Shown piece by piece: positions 5,314-9,700 of a stretch of DNA of 9,700 nt; positions within the stretch are counted from its first letter, which is position 1, and each line of letters begins with the position of its first letter. Origin of the DNA: Natronohydrobacter sp. Lineage in GTDB: Bacteria > Pseudomonadota > Alphaproteobacteria > Rhodobacterales > Rhodobacteraceae. The notes under the pieces are model-generated. The model had not been told where the DNA came from. It was given only the letters and a program-made list of their open reading frames with translations, and made no database searches. The position numbers and the translations under genes are program-made. Location of the stretch: assembly GCA_007118445.1 (NCBI GenBank), contig SKRP01000187.1, positions 1-9,700 of the forward strand, given 5' to 3'.

Positions 5314-6191
5314 GCGATTCCGCGCGGCAGGACGACATTGACGACAAGGGTGCACCGCTGATCGAGCATCTGGCGGAATTGCGCTCGCGGCTGATCAGAT
5401 CCGTTCTGGCCTTCATTGTGGCCATGGTCGCCTGTTTCACGGTCGCGACCCCGATCTTCAACTTTCTGACCGCGCCGCTGTGCTCGGCGCTGGCGGATCG
5501 CGGGCAGGATTGCGACCTGATCTTCATCAGCCCGCAAGAGGGCTTTTTCGTCGCCATCAAGGTCTCGCTTCTGGGCGGCTTCATGCTGGCCTTTCCGGTG
5601 ATCGCAGGCCAACTCTGGCGTTTCGTGGCACCGGGGCTCTACAGGTCTGAAAAGAACGCCTTTCTGCCCTTCCTGATCGCCTCGCCCTTCATGTTCTTTC
5701 TGGGCGCGAGTTTTGCCTTCTATGTGGTCACGCCGCTGGCCTATAATTTCTTCCTCAGCTTCCAGCAATTCGGCGCGGGCGGAGAGGTCATCGATGATCT
5801 GCCGGGCGCGGCACCGCTCTCGGTGGTGTTTCAGGGCTCGGCGCAGGCCTATCTGAACCTGACGATCAAGTTCATCGTCGCCTTTGGCATGTGTTTTCAG
5901 TTGCCGGTGCTGCTGACGCTGATGGGCAAGGCCGGACTGGTCTCGGCCGTGGGTCTGAAAGCCGGGCGCAAATGGGCGATTGTCGGCATTCTGACCCTGG
6001 CCGCGCTGGTCACGCCGCCGGATGTCATCACGCAGGTCATCCTCTTTATCGTGGTCTACGGGCTTTATGAAGTTTCGATTTTCCTGGTCGGCCATGTCGA
6101 GAAGAAGCGGCGCGAGGAGTTGCGGCGCGAGGGTCTGCTCGATGAGGAGGATGACGCCTATTTCGCCGATGAGATGGAAGGCGAGAAGTGA
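5310..6191 (+). CDS. tatC: Sec-independent translocase subunit TatC
   Basis: TatC is the six-helix inner-membrane core of the Tat receptor that binds the twin-arginine motif. The 293-residue protein has a cytoplasmic N-terminus with HLAELRSRL (E23, equivalent to E. coli E15) and about six hydrophobic segments. APGLYRSEK contains E114, equivalent to E. coli E103 in the signal-binding site, and AALVTPPDVITQ lies in the last part. It is longer than E. coli TatC (258) because of an extended N-terminus, a longer periplasmic loop around residues 150-172 (GAGGEVIDDLPGAAPLSV) and a charged C-terminal tail. The first periplasmic loop has two cysteines, C58 and C68. The start overlaps the tatB stop (ATGA) and the stop overlaps the next gene's GTG start. 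Confidence 0.96.
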   Translation: MSDSARQDDIDDKGAPLIEHLAELRSRLIRSVLAFIVAMVACFTVATPIFNFLTAPLCSALADRGQDCDLIFISPQEGFFVAIKVSLLGGFMLAFPVIAGQLWRFVAPGLYRSEKNAFLPFLIASPFMFFLGASFAFYVVTPLAYNFFLSFQQFGAGGEVIDDLPGAAPLSVVFQGSAQAYLNLTIKFIVAFGMCFQLPVLLTLMGKAGLVSAVGLKAGRKWAIVGILTLAALVTPPDVITQVILFIVVYGLYEVSIFLVGHVEKKRREELRREGLLDEEDDAYFADEMEGEK

Positions 6192-7042
6192 CCCTGCCCG
6201 AGACGGAGGCTTTGCGCCGCATTGCCGAGGCGCTGGAGCGCATCGCCCCTGCGCCTGCGCCAGTGCCGGATCTGGACGCGGCCGAGGTGTTTGTCTGGCA
6301 TACCGGCCCGGACCGGTTGCAGCCTGTCGCGGTGGTCAATCGCGTGGCGCTTGACCTGCTGCTGGGAATCGCCCGGGCACGCGACACGCTGCTGGCCAAT
6401 ACGCTGCAATTCGCGCGCGGGTTTGGCGCGAATAATGCGCTTCTATGGGGCGCGCGGGGGATGGGGAAATCCTCGCTGGTCAAGGCCGTGCATGGGCATG
6501 TGCTGCAACTCGCACCGGAATGCCGCCTGAAGCTGGTGGAGATCCAGCGCGAGGATTTGCCCTCGATCGGTCGGCTGATGGGATACCTGCGCGATAGCGA
6601 CGCGCGGTTCATCCTGTTTTGTGATGATCTGTCCTTCAGCCATGATGACCAGCATTACAAATCGCTGAAGGCTGTGCTCGATGGGGGTGTCGAGGGGCGG
6701 CCCGGCAATGTCGTGCTTTATGCGACCTCGAACCGCCGCCATCTGATGCCGCGCGACATGATCGAGAATGAGCGCTCTTCGGCGATTTCGCCGGCAGAGG
6801 CGGTCGAGGAGAAAGTGTCGCTTTCGGATCGCTTCGGGCTGTGGCTGGGGTTTCATCCCTGCGATCAGGACGAATATCTGGCGATGATCGCAGGCTATTG
6901 TGCGGCTTACGGGCTGGAGATCGCACCGGAGCGGTTGCGCGCCGAAGCGATCGAGTGGCAGGCGACGCGCGGCGCGCGTTCGGGGCGGGTGGCCTGGCAG
7001 TTTTTCTCGGATCTGGCAGGGCGTGAGGGTGTGCAGGTCTGA
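6188..7042 (+). CDS. DUF815-family AAA-type ATP-binding protein
   Basis: This 284-residue cytoplasmic protein of unknown cellular role matches the DUF815 family of AAA+-like ATPases. Walker A is GARGMGKS at 88-95, Walker B is FILFCDD at 141-147, and a sensor-1-like TSNRR has N182. SDRFGLWLGF at about 213-222 carries a candidate arginine finger. The N-terminal 30 residues form a helix and a Pro/Ala linker. The start is a GTG at 6188 overlapping the tatC TGA (GTGA), with GGAAGG just upstream, so it is translationally coupled to tatC and is the last gene of the tat transcript. Coupling suggests co-expression with the translocase, but no Tat role is established for this family. The gene ends ten bases before the first of two unusual stem-loops. 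Confidence 0.9.
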   Translation: MTLPETEALRRIAEALERIAPAPAPVPDLDAAEVFVWHTGPDRLQPVAVVNRVALDLLLGIARARDTLLANTLQFARGFGANNALLWGARGMGKSSLVKAVHGHVLQLAPECRLKLVEIQREDLPSIGRLMGYLRDSDARFILFCDDLSFSHDDQHYKSLKAVLDGGVEGRPGNVVLYATSNRRHLMPRDMIENERSSAISPAEAVEEKVSLSDRFGLWLGFHPCDQDEYLAMIAGYCAAYGLEIAPERLRAEAIEWQATRGARSGRVAWQFFSDLAGREGVQV

Positions 7043-7051
7043 GAGGGGGGC

Positions 7052-7109
7052 TTGGAGGGCGTCGCCATTGTCGCTCGGACCAATGGCGCTCCAATGACGA
7101 CCCCTCCAA
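7052..7109. repeat. Stem-loop copy 1 with shared 21-nt loop
   Basis: Arms 7052-7070 and 7092-7109 pair over about 17 bases, with one bulged C (7060) and one C/A mismatch (7065/7097). They enclose the loop 7071-7091, which starts TCGCTCGGAC and ends CAATGGCGCTC. The same loop, base for base, recurs in copy 2, while the arm sequences differ. The element starts ten bases after the DUF815 stop. No T tract follows on either strand, so it is not a standard intrinsic terminator. Confidence 0.75.
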
Positions 7110-7118
7110 ACCACCCGC

Positions 7119-7181
7119 TTCAAGGGGCGCACATCGACATGATCGCTCGGACCAATGGCGCTCTCATGTCGATCCCCTGAA
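7119..7181. repeat. Stem-loop copy 2 with shared 21-nt loop
   Basis: ATCGACATGA (7133-7142) pairs perfectly with TCATGTCGAT (7164-7173). After a 5-base bulge (7128-7132), AGGGG (7123-7127) pairs with CCCCT (7174-7178), and TTC (7119-7121) with GAA (7179-7181). The enclosed loop 7143-7163 is identical to the loop of copy 1 and lies exactly 72 bases downstream of it. On the minus strand it lies 32 bases beyond the oxidoreductase stop codon. Confidence 0.75.
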
Positions 7182-7212
7182 AACCCCCGTGAGTATTTCG
7201 GGCAAGATGAAA

Positions 7213-8163
7213 TCAGGGCGCGGCGGCGAAGATCGCGTCGATCATCGCCTGATTGCCGCGTGAGAATTCGAGCGGGCAGGCGAAGGGGCTGCCGGTGGTT
7301 GCGCTGGCAACGAAATTTTCGATCATCAGCGCGTATTGCTGCACCTCGTTGAAGCGCTCGATGCGGGTCTCGTTGCCGCTGCGCAGTTCGAGCGCCGTGT
7401 CGCCATAGGTCTGGGCGTTGAACGGTGCTGTCAGGTGCAGCCAGCCATCCTGGCCGTGGAAGGTCATGTATTGGCGGCGGTCCTGCATCATGCCGCAATA
7501 GAAGGACATCGAGAAGCCGGGGAAATCAGCCCAGACGCGGGCAAAGATATCGACGCCGTTCTGCAGGCGCAGATCGGCGCGGATTCCCGTGGGCTCTGCG
7601 CCTGTCACCATGCGCGCAGTGATGCAGGGATAGACGCCCACATCGCGGATGCCGCCGCCGCCCATGGCAGGGTCATGGCGGATATTGCCAAGGTCGCGAT
7701 TGGTATAGGTGAAGCAGCCCTCGACATGTTCCAGCTTGCCGATGGCACCGGCGTCAATGAGCGCTTTCGCGCGCGCCCATTGCGGGTGATGGGCGACCAT
7801 GAAGCCTTCGGCGATCAGCTTGCCGGTCTGGTCGCGGGCCTCGATCAACTGGTCGATTTCCGGGGCGGCCAGCGCGATGGGCTTTTCGCAGAGCACATGC
7901 TTGCCGGCGCGGGCGGCTTTGAGCGACCAGTCGACATGCAGGTGGTTGGGCAGCGGGATATAGACGGCCTCCACCTCCGGGTCGGCCAGCAGGGCGTCAT
8001 AGCTGTCATGGATGCGCAATCCCGGCACGAGCGCCTGAAAGGGGGCGGCGCGGGTCGCATCTCGGGTGGCCAGCGCCACGAGTTGTGATCCCCGCGCAAG
8101 CTGGATCGCGGGTGCAAGTTCGGTCCGGGCGATCTTGGCCGCCCCCAGTATTCCCCAGCGCAT
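7213..8163 (-). CDS. Gfo/Idh/MocA-family NAD(P)-dependent oxidoreductase
   Basis: This 316-residue cytoplasmic dehydrogenase is near the usual family length. The N-terminal Rossmann fold opens MRWGILGAAKIA, with the dinucleotide-binding G4-x-x-G7 loop. CEKPIAL carries the family EKP motif at 93-95, whose lysine contacts nicotinamide and substrate. The second domain has GGGGIRDVGVYP (168-179), with D174 and Y178 at substrate-site positions, as in the dihydrodiol dehydrogenase and glucose-fructose oxidoreductase-like branch. The likely substrate class is a sugar, polyol or cyclic diol; the exact substrate cannot be told. The ATG at 8163 is preceded by a strong GGGAGGGCGATC ribosome site. The open frame continues upstream to 8691, but that extension is antisense to argS and not coding. 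The gene is divergent from argS and convergent with the DUF815 gene. Confidence 0.9.
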   Translation of the reverse strand: MRWGILGAAKIARTELAPAIQLARGSQLVALATRDATRAAPFQALVPGLRIHDSYDALLADPEVEAVYIPLPNHLHVDWSLKAARAGKHVLCEKPIALAAPEIDQLIEARDQTGKLIAEGFMVAHHPQWARAKALIDAGAIGKLEHVEGCFTYTNRDLGNIRHDPAMGGGGIRDVGVYPCITARMVTGAEPTGIRADLRLQNGVDIFARVWADFPGFSMSFYCGMMQDRRQYMTFHGQDGWLHLTAPFNAQTYGDTALELRSGNETRIERFNEVQQYALMIENFVASATTGSPFACPLEFSRGNQAMIDAIFAAAP

Positions 8164-8190
8164 GATCGCCCTCCCGGTTGTGTTGGCGCT

Positions 8191-8218
8191 ACCATACGCA
8201 ACGGGGGTATCAGTGCAA
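8191..8218 (-). promoter_or_regulatory. Candidate promoter of the oxidoreductase gene
   Basis: On the minus strand TTGCAC (8218-8213) and TATGGT (8196-8191) are separated by 16 bases, giving a leader of roughly 20 bases to the ATG at 8163. Four of six bases match the consensus in each box. Found by eye. Confidence 0.4.
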
Positions 8219-8242
8219 GCCCTTGGCCTTCCCTTGCGGCCA

Positions 8243-8271
8243 TTGACGAAAGCGCGGCCCCGGCGTAGGGC
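8243..8271 (+). promoter_or_regulatory. Candidate promoter of argS
   Basis: TTGACG (8243-8248) is a near-perfect -35 box. TAGGGC (8266-8271) after 17 bases is a weak -10. A start near 8278 would give a leader of about 19 bases containing the AGAGAGG ribosome site ahead of the ATG at 8297. Confidence 0.4.
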
Positions 8272-8296
8272 AGGGAGGTCAAGAGAGGCTGAAAGA

Positions 8297-9700
8297 ATGA
8301 ACCTGTTTTCCGATATCCGCGCTTTGGTTGTGACCTGTCTGGACGCGATGGTGGCAGAGGGTCGCTTGCCTGCCGGGCTGGATTTCGCGAATGTCGCTGT
8401 CGAGCCGCCGCGCGATGCCGCCCATGGGGATATGGCGACCAATGCGGCGATGGTGCTGGCAAAGCCTGCCGGGTTGAAGCCGCGCGATATTGCCGATGCC
8501 CTGGCCGCGAAGTTGCTGGATGACGCGCGGATCGCGGGGGCCGAGGTGGCGGGGCCGGGCTTTCTGAACCTGCGGCTGGCACCGGCCTGCTGGCAGGGCA
8601 TTGTCGCGAAAGCGCTGGCCGAAGGTGAGGGCTTCGGGCGCTCTGACATGGGGCAGGGGGCGCGGGTGAATGTCGAGTTCGTCTCGGCCAATCCGACGGG
8701 GCCGATGCATGTCGGCCATACGCGCGGGGCTGTGGTGGGCGATGCGCTGTCGAAACTGCTGGCATTTGCAGGCTATGAGGTGACGCGCGAATATTACATC
8801 AATGATGGGGGCGCGCAGGTCGATGTGCTGGCGCGCTCGGCCTATGAGCGCTACCGCGAGGCGCATGGGCGCTCGCCCGAGATTGCCGAAGGGCTCTATC
8901 CCGGCGAATATCTGATCGAAGTCGGCGAGGCGCTGAAGGCGGAATTCGGGGATCAGTTCCTTGACCAGCCGGAAGCGGTCTGGCTGGCGACGATCCGCGA
9001 TTTTTCCACCGACCGGATGATGGCGATGATCCGCGCTGATCTGGCAGCGCTGGGTGTGCGGATGGATGTCTATGCCAGCGAAAAAGCGCTTTACGGCACT
9101 GGAGAGATCGAGGCCGCCATCGAACGGCTGCGCGCGCAGGGGCTGATCTATACCGGCACGCTGGAGCCGCCCAAGGGCAAGACGCCCGAGGATTGGGAGC
9201 CGCGCGAGCAGACCCTGTTCCGCTCGACCGCGCATGGCGATGATGTGGACCGGCCGATCAAGAAATCGGATGGCAGCTGGACCTATTTCGCGCCCGATAT
9301 TGCGTATCATTACAACAAGATCAGCCGCGATTTTGACATGCTGATCGATATTTTCGGCGCCGATCATGGTGGCTATGTCAAGCGGATGAAGGCGGCTGTT
9401 TCGGCGTTGTCAAACGGGCGCGTGCCGCTGGATATCAAGCTGATCCAGTTGGTGAAGCTGTATAAGAACGGCGAGCCCTTCAAGATGTCGAAACGCGCGG
9501 GCACATTTGTCACGCTGCGCGATGTGGTCGAAATGGTGGGCGCGGATGTGACCCGCTTCGTGATGCTGACGCGCAAGAATGACGCGACGCTGGATTTCGA
9601 TTTCGACAAGGTGCTGGAGCAATCGCGCGACAACCCGGTGTTTTATGTGCAATACGCCCATGCCCGGATCTGCTCGGTTCTGCGCAAGGCGCAGGAGGCC
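8297..9700 (+). CDS. argS: Arginyl-tRNA synthetase (3' end outside window)
   Basis: ArgRS charges tRNA-Arg with arginine using ATP and, as known for the family, needs the tRNA for activation. The frame is open from the ATG at 8297 to the last base, giving 468 codons of about 580, so most of the anticodon-binding C-terminal domain is missing. Visible parts are the N-terminal Add-1-type domain (residues 1 to about 105), then VNVEFVSANPTGPMHVGH with the class I HIGH-type motif HVGH at 138-141. YYINDGGAQVDVL follows, then FGADHGGYVKRM, and the KMSKS-type loop FKMSKRAG with KMSK at 396-399. LIQLVKLYKNGEP precedes that loop. The protein is a typical bacterial ArgRS with no disruption. It starts after an AGAGAGG ribosome site and is divergent from the oxidoreductase. 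Confidence 0.97.
   Translation, partial: MNLFSDIRALVVTCLDAMVAEGRLPAGLDFANVAVEPPRDAAHGDMATNAAMVLAKPAGLKPRDIADALAAKLLDDARIAGAEVAGPGFLNLRLAPACWQGIVAKALAEGEGFGRSDMGQGARVNVEFVSANPTGPMHVGHTRGAVVGDALSKLLAFAGYEVTREYYINDGGAQVDVLARSAYERYREAHGRSPEIAEGLYPGEYLIEVGEALKAEFGDQFLDQPEAVWLATIRDFSTDRMMAMIRADLAALGVRMDVYASEKALYGTGEIEAAIERLRAQGLIYTGTLEPPKGKTPEDWEPREQTLFRSTAHGDDVDRPIKKSDGSWTYFAPDIAYHYNKISRDFDMLIDIFGADHGGYVKRMKAAVSALSNGRVPLDIKLIQLVKLYKNGEPFKMSKRAGTFVTLRDVVEMVGADVTRFVMLTRKNDATLDFDFDKVLEQSRDNPVFYVQYAHARICSVLRKAQEA

Noticed and set aside
5304..6095. 263-residue minus-strand frame opposite tatC
   Set aside because: Its highly charged Arg/Gln/Asp/His composition is the usual antisense image of a membrane protein gene. 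The plus-strand tatC is certain.
7054..7177. The two repeat units as a minimal CRISPR array
   Set aside because: There are only two copies, the identical part is a hairpin loop, the flanks are self-complementary and no cas gene is near.
6443..7498. 351-residue minus-strand frame containing SAIGPSD twice, looking like a protein repeat
   Set aside because: It is a shadow of the DUF815 gene and oxidoreductase. The peptide repeat only reflects the two identical stem-loop loops, 72 bases (a multiple of three) apart.
7213..8691. Long 492-residue minus-strand frame as an N-terminally extended oxidoreductase
   Set aside because: The family's normal start is the ATG at 8163 with a strong ribosome site. 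The extension runs antisense through argS and has no domain features.

Overview
The window looks like a chromosomal segment of an alphaproteobacterium, most likely from the Rhodobacterales. The grounds are high GC, Roseobacter/Rhodobacter-style TatA, TatB and TatC proteins, a DUF815 ATPase coupled to tatC, and an intergenic TTAA-pair motif of the kind bound by CtrA. No taxonomic search was possible.

Positions 1 to about 1900 are accessory DNA in decay. They hold the 3' part of an FGGY-family sugar kinase, a 5'-deleted and frameshifted IS3-family insertion sequence fused to the kinase end, and a 5'-truncated small ORF that resembles SpoVG-like proteins by residue pattern. This debris ends next to the 3' end of an intact tRNA-Pro(CGG) gene (1900-1976, minus strand), a typical edge for an integrated island.

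Positions 2162 to 7042 are ordinary housekeeping genes, all on the plus strand. They are rnd (ribonuclease D), a soluble GGDEF diguanylate cyclase with an intact A-site and I-site, and a tatA-tatB-tatC-DUF815 operon. In that operon tatB/tatC overlap as ATGA and tatC/DUF815 overlap as GTGA. The tatA leader and the tatA-tatB gap both contain strong inverted repeats, which may help set the TatA:TatBC ratio.

Positions 7043 to 7212 hold the most unusual item. Two neighbouring stem-loops have different arm sequences but an identical 21-nt loop, and their loops are spaced exactly 72 nt apart. The pattern suggests a structured, possibly dispersed intergenic element. I could not identify it.

Positions 7213 to 9700 hold a Gfo/Idh/MocA-family oxidoreductase (minus strand) and the divergent argS (arginyl-tRNA synthetase), which runs off the window end. 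Candidate promoters for both lie in the gap between them. No CRISPR array, phage structural module, toxin-antitoxin pair or rRNA was seen.
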